Origin: Neoarius graeffei
Lineage: Eukaryota; Chordata; Actinopteri; Siluriformes; Ariidae
Length of the DNA stretch: 64,000 bases
Direction: 5' to 3'
NCBI RefSeq assembly: GCF_027579695.1
Contig: NC_083596.1
Span: forward strand, 14,379,798-14,443,797
In this document: positions 12,056 through 24,281 of the stretch, in pieces
Position numbering within the stretch: the first letter of the stretch is position 1
How the letters are laid out: every line of letters begins with the position of its first letter
Made by a program: the position numbers and the translations under genes
Notes under the pieces: generated by a model
Databases searched by the model: none
What the model was told of the DNA's origin: nothing
What the model saw: the letters and a program-made list of their open reading frames with translations, nothing else

Positions 12056-12888
12056 TTATTCACTGAATACTAGTTATACAATTTTGAAATATAAAGACGT
12101 TATGTAACAGTTAAACAAGTGCAGTTTCACTCATATTTACTTATAATACGAATGTGAAATAATCAACAACAGGATGGCCAGATTCCATTATTGTGTAGTT
12201 AAAGGCAGCGTAGGTAACTTTGGAGAAACCAGCAACAGTAAGCAAGATTTTGAAAGTATCCCACCCCCCTCCTCCAAAACACATGAACACGCACTGCCTG
12301 AGTCAGGCCAATTTATACGCAAGTACAGTATCAACGATCATGCACGGTAAAGCATTTATACTCGCACGTAAAGTGCGCGTCTCCTCAACCGGCACTATTG
12401 CATGAAACACCAGAATTTACTGCTTCTCCATATAGAAGAGGAGCAGAATGCGAGTTCTGTATTTCACTGTTGGAATAATGTAGACAAACTAACACAGACG
12501 AAACGTTGTTTTGAAATAAAGTTAGTGGGTGAAAAGAAATTTCACGTGATTAATTATAAACCAAGTGAATTCTACCTGAAAGCATTTCTGCACTGTTTTA
12601 ACTCATCTGTATTCAGCAGGTATTCAGTGGCTTGAAGCCAAAGTCCCACTGCGCTCTCAGGAACGAGGCACAAAAATATGCCAGTGTTTTTAAATCCACA
12701 GGATTAGATGCAGGATTAAAGTAGCCTGTGATTATGATCGATAACTGCTAAACTGCATCACACTTAATACAATTTTTCAACCCAATATAATGAAAATAGA
12801 TTTGCAGTGTGTGTCACCATGATGTGTGGTGAGATTTCTGGAGAGGTACACGTCAGGGTAAGGTGTAGGGTACGGCGTAGATTCAGTG
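12056..12888. other. Intergenic stretch with nothing recognised
   Basis: Between the satellite and the next SINE lies AT-rich, apparently unique sequence with short open frames only. I see no gene, RNA gene or repeat boundary in it. Confidence 0.5.
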
Positions 12889-12900
12889 CTGAAGTATAAA

Positions 12901-13187
12901 GTTAAAGTCCTTCCCGCGCCATGTGGTGCATCGGGCGGCACCGATCTCCATTTCCGCAGCCTTCGGCCTCTCGCCTATTACATAGCTAGGGTTACGGTGG
13001 GGGGCTAGTCCTCTGGTAACCACGAGAGTTTGACTCCCCACTCGCATCTGTATTGCAGCGTGCCTTGCCGGATGGTAGTAGGTACCATTTTTATGATGGT
13101 CTTTGGTATGACCTGACCGTGAATAGAACTCACGATCTCCCGATCGAGAGGCAGACACGCTACCACTAGGCCACTAGTTGGTCCATA
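12901..13187 (-). repeat. tRNA-derived SINE (family 2), copy 1
   Basis: On the minus strand the head reads as a tRNA-like unit (tggcctagtggtagcgtgtc for the A box; cgggagatcgtgagttc for the B-box region). A body ending ...gcgcgggaaggacttt follows. The 12-base direct repeat ctgaagtataaa flanks it (12889-12900 and 13188-13199), a clean target duplication. It shares the full body with the copy at 28589-28875. Confidence 0.88.
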
Positions 13188-13474
13188 CTGAAGTATAAAT
13201 TGGCTTTTACTGCTGATGATATGAGAGTGAGTGTTGAGGACTATCTCATGTCTCAATCATATATAAGAAAACACCTAGCATTATCATAATTATTGTAAAC
13301 AATGAACAGTGCTGTCAGCTAGCTTAAGCAATATGTCCGCTTAAAGTGCCATTCCACCATTGGATGTATTCTTTGGCATAAAATACAATATATTTTATGA
13401 CAACATGACTAGACAGAGAAATCTTTTAGCTTCAAAATGATATATCAAACATAATTTTTTGACAACGACAAGTA

Positions 13475-14783
13475 CCGTATTTTCCGGACTATACGTCGCT
13501 CCGGAGTTTAAGTCGCATCAGCCAAAAAATGCATTATGAAGACGAAAAAAACATATATACGTCGCACCGGACTATAAGTCGCACTTTTTTGAAGGGTTAT
13601 TCTATCCATAGAATCTGTGATTGTATCTGATAAGCGGTGCGCGGTTACTGCGCGACTGCATTGTTTATTTAATAAACGAACAGCTGAGCAGTGATAACGC
13701 GCCCTTTGCCCTGTAAGTAGCCTAGTCTGATTATTTTAAATATCTACTACTATCTTTAATACTATCACTATCGTTATTACTAATAGCCTATATTATTATT
13801 ATAACTAATATTAGTAGCCTATTACTGATGCATTAATCAGTTTGCTTTTAGAATATTTTTACCGGTAGGGCTTATTATCGCCCCATGGCTCTTTCATCTG
13901 TGTTATTAAAGCTGTAGTCATCATCGAGGAGAGTCATTCTTCATTTTTGTCGAATTTTATTTCATCAAATCAGAGGTCAAGTAGGCTATAGGTATATCAT
14001 CTCCAAAGACACGTACGGTAGTAAAAACAACCGTCTAGTGAAAAAAAAAAAAAAAAACCGCTTTTAAATCCCCTACTTAAATCCTTAAAATGAGTCATTT
14101 AACTCATGTCTTGTGTGATCTGATCTCCAATGGTGAAATAAACCGGTTGTGATGAGTACAGTCTGTTATTTTAGAAGATAAATGTAATATATAATTTAAT
14201 ATATAGACTAATAAAAATTAATATTTTATAATATAATATCACGACATATTACTGTCTGTAACTGTTTGTCACTAAACCGTTTTCTAAGATCATAATGTCT
14301 GATATTATTATTATTATTGTTATTTTACACACACAATAAGCGCATGTGCGTAAAGTTATAGTAAACCATCCCCCGCCTTTTTTTTTTTTTGAGTCGCCGG
14401 ACCCACCCACCTCCTGCGTTCTGGGACCTCCCACTTCACAAATTAAGCACTGCCTAAAATCACTACATAACTTATTTAAATAACTATAGGCCTATCATTA
14501 ATAATAAAACACAGGTCAATCAAGTTTATCAAGCTGATGATTTCACTCCAAATCAGCAAATCCATTGAATTCCTCATCCTCGGTGTCGCTTCTGAACAAC
14601 TCTGCCTCCAGCGGCAGATGAAGCGCCGTTTCCTCTTCTTCTGCGTGGCTGTCGTCAGACTCAGCATCAGCTCGTTATTCCGCGGTGAAAAAAAAACAAA
14701 CATATATACGTCGCACCGGAGTATAAGTCGCATGGCCAGCCAAACCATGAAAAAAAGTGTGACTTATAGTCCGAAAAATACGG
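13475..14783. mobile_element. MITE with ccgtattttccgg ends, nested in the TTAA element
   Basis: The ends are taccgtattttccggactat on the left and its inverse (atagtccgaaaaatacggta) on the right, with TA at the borders. Subterminal copies of atatatacgtcgcaccgg and ataagtcgca occur in both arms. The uninterrupted right arm of the host element shows the sequence joined across the insertion point, which fixes the borders. I see no coding sequence. Confidence 0.85.
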
Positions 14784-14985
14784 TATATTAATTTTGCGAC
14801 CAAAGTCACCTACCCTTTTCATTTCCGCGCAGTAGTGAAACGTGATGTCATCGGCAGGTTCCCCTTCTTGTGTACCACATGTCGGTCTATTTTTAGACCA
14901 GGAAACCCCCAAAGTGAGAAAGTCATTTCTCCTCGTATATGGGGGCCAAAAAAATTGCGAAAAATTTTGAGTTAATCTTTCAGTT

Positions 14986-15065
14986 AGCTAGATTTATTGG
15001 TATTAGCTAGATTTATTGGTATTAGCTAGATTTATTGGTATTAGCTAGATTTATTGGTATTATTT
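14986..15065 (+). repeat. Short tandem repeat, four units of about 20 bp
   Basis: The unit ttagctagatttattggta is repeated four times, nearly perfectly, in the loop between the two arms of the foldback element. Confidence 0.9.
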
Positions 15066-15529
15066 TTATCGCGTTCTATCCGCCATTGCTGATAATATGT
15101 GCCACGCCACACGGTACACAAGAAGGGGAACCTGCCGATGACATCACGCGCGGAAATTAAAAGGGTAGGTGACTTTGGTCGCAAAATTAATATACTTGTC
15201 ATTGTCAAAAAATTATGTTTGATATATCATTTTGAAGCTAAAAGATTTCTCTATCTAGTGATACCATTTATATATGTTGTCAAAATATATTGTACTTTAT
15301 GCCAAAGAATACATCCAATGGTGGAATGGCACTTTAATATTGTGGAAGACTCTGGTCACATACAGGCAGTCCATCCATAATTTTACTGGGGCTGAATGAA
15401 TTGATTGGACGGGCTTTTTACATATCAGGGTATTCAATTAATTCATTGCTGTCAGAATATAAAGACGACGACGACTTCTTTCAGCTGCCACAGCAGATCT
15501 GTTCCACATATTTGATTTGGCATAGGTTT

Positions 15530-15800
15530 GTACACCGGATGCCCTTCCTGACGCAACCCTCTCCAATCTACCCAGGCTTGGGACCGGTGCCAAGTATGCA
15601 CTGGCTTGTGCAACTCGAGTGGCTGGGTATTTTACCTAATCTGCATGTCTTTGAATTGTGGGGCAAACCAGGGCACCCGGAAGAAACCCACACAGACACG
15701 GGGAGAACATGCAAACTTTACACAGGAAGGCCCCTGTCAGCCATGAGATTCGAACCTGGAACCTTCTTGCTGTGAGGCAACAGTGCTAACCACTACCATG
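15530..15800 (-). repeat. Old diverged copy of the Mermaid-like SINE
   Basis: The minus strand carries the family-1 SINE body (compare cacggggagaacatgcaaac, seen here on the plus strand) and a recognisable tRNA-like head at the high-coordinate end (gtagtggttagcactgttgc). It is more diverged than the other copies, and its tail has been replaced by cccttcctgacgcaaccctc. Confidence 0.7.
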
Positions 15801-16116
15801 GCGCATATCAGGATATAAAATTGTGTTATATTTCTTGAAATTGGCTTTATATGTCAGGATATAAAGACAATTTCAAGAAATATTAAAAAAGCTTCTAAAA
15901 CATTACATACCCTGCCTTTAATTCATTTCCAGTAACAGCACATTCTGAAGTTGTATTTACTCTTACACTACAAATTACAGTTTTAAATTTAACAAATGAC
16001 ACATTGTGCCTTTTATCAATTTGTAGTTAAATTAGTCGTGGGAGGTCCATTAGGTCCTATCATCACATGATATTGTAGCAGCTTGAAATAGTAGTTCCCT
16101 AACTAACCCCTCGTTT

Positions 16117-17057
16117 CTCCTCCATTCATCCATCCATTTTCTGCCACTTATCCGGGTCTGGGTCGCAGGGGTAGCAGCCTAAGCAGAGCAGCCCAGACTT
16201 CCCTCTCCGCGGCCACCTCTTCCAGGGGAATACCAAGGCGTTCCCAGGCCAGCCGAGAGATGTAATCTCTCCAGCATGTCCTGCCTGGGTCTACCCCAGG
16301 GTCTCCTCCCGGTGGGGCATGCCCAGAAAACCTCCTCCTTGGGAGGCATCCTAACAAGGTGCCCAAACCACCTCAGTTGACTCCTTTCGATGCAGAGGAG
16401 CAGTGGTTCTACTCAGAGTCTCTCCCGAATGACCAAGCTTCTCACCCTGTCTCTAAGGGAGAGCTCAGCCACCCTGCGGAGAAAACTAATTTCGACCACT
16501 TGTATCCGCGATCTCATTCTTTCAGTCACTACCCACAGCTCGTGACCATAGGTGAGGATGGGACCGTAGATGGACCAGTAAATTGAGAGCTTTGCCTTTT
16601 GGCTCAGCTCTCTCTTCACCACAACAGACCGGTTTAGCGTCCGCATCACTGCTGATGCTGCCCTGATCCGTCTGTCCAACTCCCGCTTCCCCTTACCCTC
16701 ACTCGTGAACAAGACCCCGAGATACTTAAACTCCTCCACTTAAGGTACCAATTCCTCCCTGACCCGAAGTAGGCACTCCACCCGTTTCCAGCTGCGCGTC
16801 ATCATGGCCACGGACTTGGAGGTGTCGATCCTCATCCCAGCCGCTTCACACTCTGCTGCAAACTGTCCCAGCGCATGCTGCAAGTCACAGATTGATGATG
16901 CCAACAGGACCACATCATCCGCAAAAAGCAGAGACGCGATCCTGATACCACCAAACCGGACACCCTCCACCCCTTGGCTGCTCCTAGAAATTCTGTCCAT
17001 AAAAGTTATAAACAGAACCACTGACCTCTTTTCTCCTCTTCTTTGAAATAAAGGCAA
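16117..17057 (-). pseudogene. 5'-truncated LINE: C-terminal half of a reverse transcriptase
   Basis: Three open stretches on the minus strand follow one another as a broken ORF2-type product. The first has the catalytic motif F-A-D-D-V-V-L-L-A, the next F-K-Y-L-G-V-L-F-T-S and L-T-Y-G-H-E-L-W-V, and the last W-R-D-Y-I-S-R-L-A-W-E-R. It ends in a ccattcatccatccatttt tail. This is a fish non-LTR retrotransposon cut off upstream of the palm domain and broken by frameshifts and a stop near 16740. I cannot fix the clade; RTE/Rex-like or L2-like are both possible. Confidence 0.75.
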
Positions 17058-19432
17058 AAAAAAAAAAAAATTCCACAGCTTGCCATGTTACCAGCAAACC
17101 AGAAAGTGCAAAGTGTGCCACCATCCTGAAGACCTTCCCCTTGATGGAAACCTTACCGACTTACTGACACTGGAGACTCCTTCCATTAATGATAAAACAA
17201 CCTTTTTTTTTTTAAAACAGAAATCTTATCAACATTTATGTTTTTCATTGTTAAATTACATCATTTTTAAAAATTGTTTATTCATAGCCTTAGACCACAT
17301 CATACAAGAATAATTATTCTGATCTCCAGGATCTTGTATATGTTTAAAAACAAAGAAAAAAAAAAACACATTGAAAAATAATCTTTGGTAATACATTTTT
17401 ATTTAATAAGTATAGTAAACAATACATGGCCCATAATATGAAAATTTAGACTTCAAATGATAACTTTAATACAATTGGCACTTTAAGTCAACATGAACAA
17501 TTTCCACTCCTCCTTTTCCATGCAAGGAAAATGGAAGCAAAGCATTTTTATATATAAAATATAAAAACAACAACAAGACAACGACAGGGTTGATGTAGGA
17601 GGTAAGGTGCATAATACCACAAGTCAACGTGGTGAACAAATTTTCCAAACTTGCGTGATTAACAGACCTCCTGAATGAAATGCTTCGTGATCATACTGAA
17701 AGATCATCCACTTTGGGAAGAAAAGTCTGTTGAAGGAAGGATGAAATACTGTAAACGTAATTAAAACTGTATATGATGGATCGCACCGGAAGGTGGCATT
17801 TCCAAGACACTTTCATCCTGTTTAACCAAATTATTAGTATTTAGTAAAACGTGCAAGATGACATCAAGAACACATGTGATTAGCCTGAGACTTGCTGGAA
17901 GCTGGAGAATGTTTCCTATGCTATTTAAAAAGAAAGAAATGGGTGTGTATATATACACAGTATACATATACACACACGTCGCAATGTAAATGCAATAAAA
18001 GCTAGAAAAACTGGACATTTGGACAAACAGAAAAATGTAGAAGAATTTTGTTGACGAAGGACTTCTGTCTGAAACATCCTGGTTTTCTAGAAACTAACTT
18101 TTACTACATACATATAACCCCCTTTCAGTCCAAAGCATACAAATACACATTTGTGTAGACGAGCATTTCTGTCTTTTTAAACAAACAGAATGGTCTCTTC
18201 AGTTTTGCCGGTCTCTTTTCTCGTGTTTAATATTCAAAGCATTAATTTCTCAGTACAGTATCTACCCTTTTCGTCAGGACAAGTGAAGGACAAAGAGCCC
18301 AAGTTACAACGAGTACGCAAGTCTGACAACGGACATGTAAATAAAATAATTGAAACAGTGGTATAAAGAGAGTGAATCACTGATTAACCTCCTGCTAATC
18401 AGGGGAAATCATCATTACTCTTCGACTTCAGGAAAAACACCTCAGAATATTAAAGTAATTTCAATAAGTGGTTTAATAAGCATTGCATTTTCAATAAGTG
18501 GATTAAAAAGCTGATGTGACTCAACATCCTGTGTGTATTTATTCAGGACCGGTTGAAATTATTATGTACCATGATGCTTTTTCCACAATTAACACTACGC
18601 AACGCAACTGAACTCTGCTGACGTATGAACAAAATGCAAACGCATTATGAAAATGCTACGGTCATAAATTTTTTACTATTTACAAAATGTACAAAAATGA
18701 AGCATGAACAGGGAAATGGAACAACAAAAAGGTCTAACTGGTTACTCGTTACAGGAGTGTTGATATCTGATGACACTCATAAAGCCCAGATAAGCATAGC
18801 GTGATGTCATGTCATATCATACCATCATCCAAACCACAGTTTTGTACTCTTTTTAATGCCCCATCACCCACTTCCTCTTATTACTGTGCATGAAATGCAT
18901 ACCAGCTATATCGCTAGGTCAAGTGGTCACTTGTATTACAACAGGAAGTGGTTAACAGAGTCTCTGCAAGTCTCTATTTATATTTAAAAAAAGAAAAAAA
19001 AACTACAATAAATCGCAATGCCTTCTGGGAGACTCTACAGCCATGCTAATGTGATTTCTCAGGACTAAACAGGATTGACCTGAGTTTTAATCGGACGTAT
19101 TGTGGGAAAATTAAAACCAGCATCGACACGTCTATTATAACACGCGTTACTCATATCCGTATGTGATGATATGCAAATGACGTATGCAGCTGCATAGCTG
19201 TTACGGGGCGGCGTCTGGCACGTGCTCAACCTCTGTAGTGTCCTGAATGTCAACAGCACGCAATACTGTATAGAAATAATAAAGCCATAAACACTGCTGC
19301 GTGTGAATAGGCCCTACTCGAGCAGTCGCAAACACTGAAATTCATTTAGGCAAATAAACACCCATCAGCTCATAAAACCGCTTTAAAAACAATTACAATC
19401 AGAGGACGCGCTACATGCCACGAAATGTCAGC
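17058..19432 (-). other. crk: Unique AT-rich stretch, candidate distal crk 3' UTR
   Basis: No open frame of note and no clear repeat borders are present from about 17.4 to 19.4 kb. On the minus strand the low-coordinate end has the look of a transcript end: attaaa at 17465-17470, then aataaa at 17398-17403. It lies downstream of crk in the sense direction. Belonging to crk is inference; an unrelated non-coding transcript is possible. Confidence 0.3.
17398..17403 (-). promoter_or_regulatory. Candidate polyadenylation signal AATAAA
   Basis: On the minus strand the sequence reads ttattaaataaaaatgtat, with a second weaker signal (attaaa) about 65 bases upstream. This is the best-looking transcript end downstream of crk. 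Confidence 0.35.
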
Positions 19433-20366
19433 TATAGAGTGGGGAAAAAGCCCCCGTGGGGTAATACGCCCCCGGCCTGTTTTACCCAAAATAACCACCA
19501 GATGGCGCAAAGTTACATTTCTATTGTTGCTATGGGCTGGCTTGACAACGGGGATATACAAATATCCACTGTGGATCGCATATCAGCAACGCAGCGGAGA
19601 GAAATCAAATTTCATGGTAAGTGATATAATTTTCGGATATCAGTAAAACTGTATTTAGATAGCTGCTATTTCGTCAGATATCACAGCTGTGTATGTGGTA
19701 TGAGTAGACAAGTCAGTATGTAAAAAAAAAAAATACATTAGGTATCAAAAGTTGAATCACATTTTGAAAGTAAGACCCTTTTTTGTAAAAGTAGTCTGTG
19801 GGGTAAAACGCCCCCTTAATGGCGGGGTAAATGGCCCCCAGGGGGCATCGTTTCCTTTTATCATAATTACTGTATTTCATACATTTCTGAATAGCAGATA
19901 CATAGTTTTTAATAACATCTCGCTTACCTGGTTGAGTAAAGCAAGTAATTTGAACTTAATATTAAAAATAATTGAAATTTAAAAAAAATTTGAAATTAAA
20001 ATGCAAAATATAATAAAATAATGCATCTATTCATTAATTCAGGGATATTTTCTTGTTTCTTTCACATTATAGGCTTAAGTAAACACTTTTGCTATCCAAA
20101 CAGCTTTTTTTGAGTGAGGGGAGCCTATTGCCCCACCTCAGGGGGCCTTTTACCCGACTGGGGGGGTAAAAGGCCCCCTTGGCACAATGTTTGTTTTTGT
20201 TAAAAAAAAAAAATTTAAGTATTAACTTTAGGCAAACTTTAGGTGGCATTATTGTTCATGTCACTGTTGTCAAAACTATGATTAAAACTAAACACATGGT
20301 TCATTTCAACTTGGAGAAAAACTGAATTTTCCTTAAGGGGGGCTTTTTCCCCCACTCTACTCTATA
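19433..20366. mobile_element. MITE with gtggggaaaaagccccc ends
   Basis: The left end tagagtggggaaaaagcccc recurs inverted at the right end (ggggctttttcccccactct). Internal copies of ggggtaaaacgccccc and its inverse recur, and the body is AT-rich and non-coding. A two-base TA-type duplication is likely but not certain. Confidence 0.8.
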
Positions 20367-21519
20367 CACAACACAAAATTGCTTTGATCATTCCTAATTT
20401 AGGGTTGTTGCTTTCTCTCACGGAATGGTTTAGAAAGAATTTGCCTCTATCATGTCATTAGAAAGCTGAACTTAAATGCAAAAATCTAAATATGAACGAT
20501 ATAATTTTTCTGCAGCTTACTGTATTGCAATATGCTCCTGTGTGTGTAGACAGAAATGGACTTTACTATTAAAGCAAAATCTAATAATGTGACATAACAG
20601 GAGCAACTATAAGCTTTTTAGAAATTAATTGAACTGACTGCGTACTACGTTCTGACTTTCTCGCTTTTATGCAAACCACAAAAATTCAATTTGGTACGAG
20701 ACAAATTCAAAAGAATATTCAAATTCTGATTTGAATATTTAAACCCCGTATCAGACCTCCAAGAAGACTCCGTACAGCGATATTTAAACATCCTAAACTA
20801 ACAGAAGTCCTGTAATTATAGCTTATCGCTCCAATTCACTCCTGAGCTCTTAACGAGCCGTTCCTGATCATAATCCGTGTAATCCAAACTCTTTAGTAAA
20901 GGACCTGTTCCAACAAAAACAAACGATGTGACAAGTGAACGTTCGGATCTGTTCGTGACCGTGTGGTGGTCTTTTTATGTCACTTACTCAGCAGATAGAG
21001 CAAGACAGCAGTGACACCCCTCATGCTCCACCTGTCTGTGTCCATCTGTACTGCCTTGCTTTAGAGCTGCTGTAGCTCACAGAAAGGTCCCTAATAAGGC
21101 AGAATAAATGTTATTGCTCACAGTGGGGACTCAAACACCTACTTAAAAACGGTGCTGGTGATATGTGAAATCGTAAACCTGAAATGTTAGATTCTATAGT
21201 TGCTTTTAAAGTGTGCTCACTAGTGCTGGGAGATGAGATTCAAAGTTATAGGTTAGTAGAGCTCGTCTGTGGATCTGATTTTATGGCCTAGAAGGATTAC
21301 ACCAGGGGCAAATGCAAGGAAATGAAATAGTGTGGATATGCAAACGGTCAGAAAGAGTGTTTCTACAGGAGCTCAACAGAATGTTATTTTGCCACTTGTT
21401 CAGTTAGCGCTAGAACTTTCTTGTCTAGAAGTTCAGCACTTTGTGTTTCTGACTTTGGCACTTCTTGTACGTCGCTCTCGATAAGAGTGACTGCTAAACG
21501 CCATGTAATGGAGTGAGTG
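20367..21519. other. Unique AT-rich stretch between MITE and minisatellite
   Basis: I see no gene or clear repeat. It may belong to the same transcript as 17058-19432 if crk has a very long 3' UTR. Confidence 0.4.
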
Positions 21520-21972
21520 GGCGTGGTCAGTTTTTGTGGAAGTGGATAGACATGATCAAAGTTTCTGTGGGAGCAAATGGATGCAGTCTGTTTCTGTGAG
21601 ACTAGGCAGGCGAGAAGGAAGAAAGGGGTGTGGTCAGTTTTTGTGGAAGTGGGTGGGAGTGCGCAGTTTCTGAGGTAGAAGGTGGGCGTGGTCGGTTTCC
21701 ATGATCACAGGTAGACGTGATGGAGCAGGCAGGCATTATCAGTTTATGTGTCCGTGAATGGGCATTGTCAGAGTTTCTGAGGGAGTAGGTGGGCGTGGTC
21801 AGTTTCCAGGATAGCAGGTAGACTCGATGGAGCAGGCGGGCATTATCAGTTTTTGTGTCAGTGAATGGGCGTTGTCAGGGTTTCTGAGGGAGTAGGTGGG
21901 CGTGGTCAGTTTCTTAGCAGATGGGCAGGCATGAGGGAGCGTGTGGGCGTGGTCAGTTTTTGTGGCAATCCT

Positions 21973-22892
21973 TGACTTGCAAGTCACGTCAAAGCAAAAT
22001 AGAAACCCGGATCTCGGCCATGTTGGTGGAGATACAAATGCGGGGTCAAGCAACATTCCATACAAACCAAACATTCACGCGTGCCGTTCGCAACTCTCTT
22101 TGTTTTTCCACTGCTTTAAGCGTTCTTTTAGCTCTGCCATATCTTTGTGCTGTATATGGTCGTGGTCACAACAGTACTCGTGACCGGAGCACGTTCCAAA
22201 TTTTTAGAATTCTGTCTGTGATTCGGAAAGAGGGCGAGGAAACTCTGAGGCTTAGTACGGAGAGGAGACGAGCACGGCTGAACAACATCAGAAGGGCTGA
22301 TCTAACAGAGGCGAAAACCAAAACAGCTCGTGTTTGCAGTCATCATTTTATCTCAGGTCAGATTCAAAAGCTCTCTCAATATCATCATGGAAGAATTTTA
22401 TTTCGTGATGCTAGAATTTTGCTATAAAATGAGCGTTCTCTCTTGTTGTGGTTCACTCGGTCGTTGTTCCAATTTTAACACGTGTATTACCGTTTCGCTT
22501 CTAGGAGCGCCAGCAAAATTATACGATAGAAACAATCCAGACTGGGCACCCACTCAGAACATGGGCTGTGTTTCGGCCAAGGTCGGACTTGACTTGATTC
22601 TTCGGCAGCCAAACCAGACAGAACGTGATATCTGGGTACTCAATGGTCAGTAGAAGCGTCTTATCTTCAGAAAAGTCTGACTTTTTTAAATAACATGGGC
22701 CAAAACCCACACATATCTATCTTCTCTTTGTATCAAATCTTCGCTCGAGCGTTCAAATCTTGGGAAAAGTGAGAAAATTCAGCATTGTTTACAGACACGC
22801 CTTCAGCGGCTGCCATCCTAGTTGCTTTGTATATCCACCATCATGGTGGACGCTCAGGACGCAGCACATTTTGATCAAGTGGCTGCAAGTCA
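21973..22892 (+). mobile_element. DNA transposon remnant carrying a THAP-domain gene
   Basis: Degraded inverted ends bound the stretch: tgacttgcaagtcacgtcaaa on the left; the inverse of the right end reads tgacttgcagccacttgatc. Inside them, gccatgttggtggagataca is mirrored by accatgatggtggatataca. The ends interrupt the minisatellite cleanly. THAP domains are known from P-element and Kolobok-type transposases; which one this is I cannot say. Confidence 0.6.
22020..22653 (+). pseudogene. Spliced THAP-domain ORF fragment (two exons)
   Basis: Exon A (22020-22356) and exon B (22505-22653) join at tcag|gtcaga...ttctag|gagc in phase 1, giving about 161 codons. The product shows L-P-Y-L-C-A-V-Y-G near residue 70, then S-T-F-Q-I-F, C-S-H-H-F and, across the splice, S-G-A-P-A-K-L-Y-D-R-N-N-P-D-W. 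This is the order of a THAP zinc finger (C2CH) and its usual C-terminal extension. The second cysteine expected after Y-G is arginine, so the zinc site is probably dead. It ends soon after the domain with no transposase core. Start choice is uncertain. It may be an eroded transposon gene rather than a host gene. Confidence 0.6.
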
Positions 22893-22989
22893 TCTATAAG
22901 CAGGCATGGTCAGAGTTTCTGTGCAAGTGTGTGGGTGTGGTCAGTTTCTGACAGAGCAGACATGGCCAGTTTCTTTTGGAATGAATGAT

Positions 22990-23794
22990 GGATGGATGTG
23001 AACAAAGGAAGGGGGGAAAAAAAGAGAAGCTTTTCCTAAACTCTGTCAGTATCACGAGTTCTTCCATTCCTACAAAAAAAAAAAAATCTTGGAATGTGAA
23101 GTCCCAGCATTTCCTGAGGAATTCCATTTTTTTTTTTTTCCTTTGAGACAAGTTCCTATTAGCAAACAAGTATTTCTGAAAGAAAGAATTTTGTGGAAAT
23201 GCATCGAGTCAGGAATGAAAAAAGGGTAAAATATTAATGTAACAAAAAGTGTTGAAAGAAATCAGAAGTAGAACATTAACACAGGGATAAATTTAACATG
23301 TAATGGCACATTTCCCCCCCCATCATCATAGTTTCTGTATCTCAGTATGGAGGGTGACTGATAGCATCAGTACCACATCAGAACGTTGCTCTAGGTGAGG
23401 ACTGTCCACATTTAGCATTTGTTTGAAGATGAGAAAGACCGTTTCCCCTTCTCTCTCTCACACGCAGCAGGCTTGTGGCAGTCGATCTCTTCATCCAAAA
23501 GTTCCTACTCCATATGAATTCATTCACCAGGCACTGTTGTTATGACTAATCTGTGCCAATCTGTGAGTCTCATTACATGGTGCTCTGTAGCACACGCACT
23601 ACACTATGGTTTCATGATTGTGTGATAAGTGAAGTTTGATATCGGTGTGTGTTTGCAGTGTGGAGATTGTTCAGTATTGATGTGGCCAGGGCTGGTTTTT
23701 AGATTTAGCAATTTTTACGTAGACACACAAAAAAAAAAAATCCAACGGGTTGAGTGGAGAGAACTGGAGCAGTGTGAGTGTGTGTGCGTGTGTC
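22990..23794 (-). other. crk: Proximal 3' UTR of crk (candidate)
   Basis: The sequence directly after the crk stop codon on the minus strand is unique and non-coding, with two A/T tracts. No poly(A) signal close to the stop stands out, which is why a more distal end is suggested. Confidence 0.45.
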
Positions 23795-23947
<153 letters not shown>

Positions 23948-24044
23948 TCACAGCTGTTTGATGCACTACATATGCTGAGAACGAATAGTACAAAGTGAAT
24001 GCTAAAATCATAGCTGTACACAATGCCTCACTGCAAGTTCAGAG

Positions 24045-24190
24045 ATTAGATTAGATTCACTTTATTCATCCCACATCGGGGAAATTCACGTGTCACAGTA
24101 GCAAGAAAATGTCAAACAGATAACAAATAAAACTGAAATAAAAATTAGACAAACGAAGGATTAAATACAAAGGGCTATTTGGATTATCTA
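24045..24190 (-). repeat. LINE 3' end fragment
   Basis: The sequence gattagattcactttattc followed by atcccacatcggggaaattc is the 3'-tail type of a widespread fish non-LTR retrotransposon, with a short gatta repeat at the terminus. It lies in crk intron 2. Confidence 0.55.
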
Positions 24191-24281
24191 CCGTGAAAAA
24201 GTATAGAAAAATTGCCTTATTGAGAGGCTCGGAAAAATCGCACATTACAGGTAGACTCTGTGTATATACACACACATATAT

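Larger units (their letters stand above)
13345..15333. mobile_element. TTAA-flanked foldback MITE (piggyBac-type target), interrupted
   Basis: TTAA stands at 13341-13344 and 15334-15337. The ends (agtgccattccaccattgga) are inverted copies, and similarity continues inward for over 300 bp on each arm, through acaagaaggggaacctgccg. The middle holds a short tandem repeat (see 14986-15065). The left arm is split by a second element inserted at a TA. No transposase is present. Confidence 0.85.
21520..22985 (+). repeat. Imperfect minisatellite (gtgggcgtggtcagttt motif), split by a THAP element
   Basis: Variants of gtgggcgtggtcagttt and tttctgagggagtaggtggg recur about a dozen times between 21520 and 21965, and again at 22905-22985. 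A longer unit of about 120 bp (tagacgtgatggagcaggc ... cattatcag) is duplicated at 21710-21900. The THAP element sits inside the array. Confidence 0.85.
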
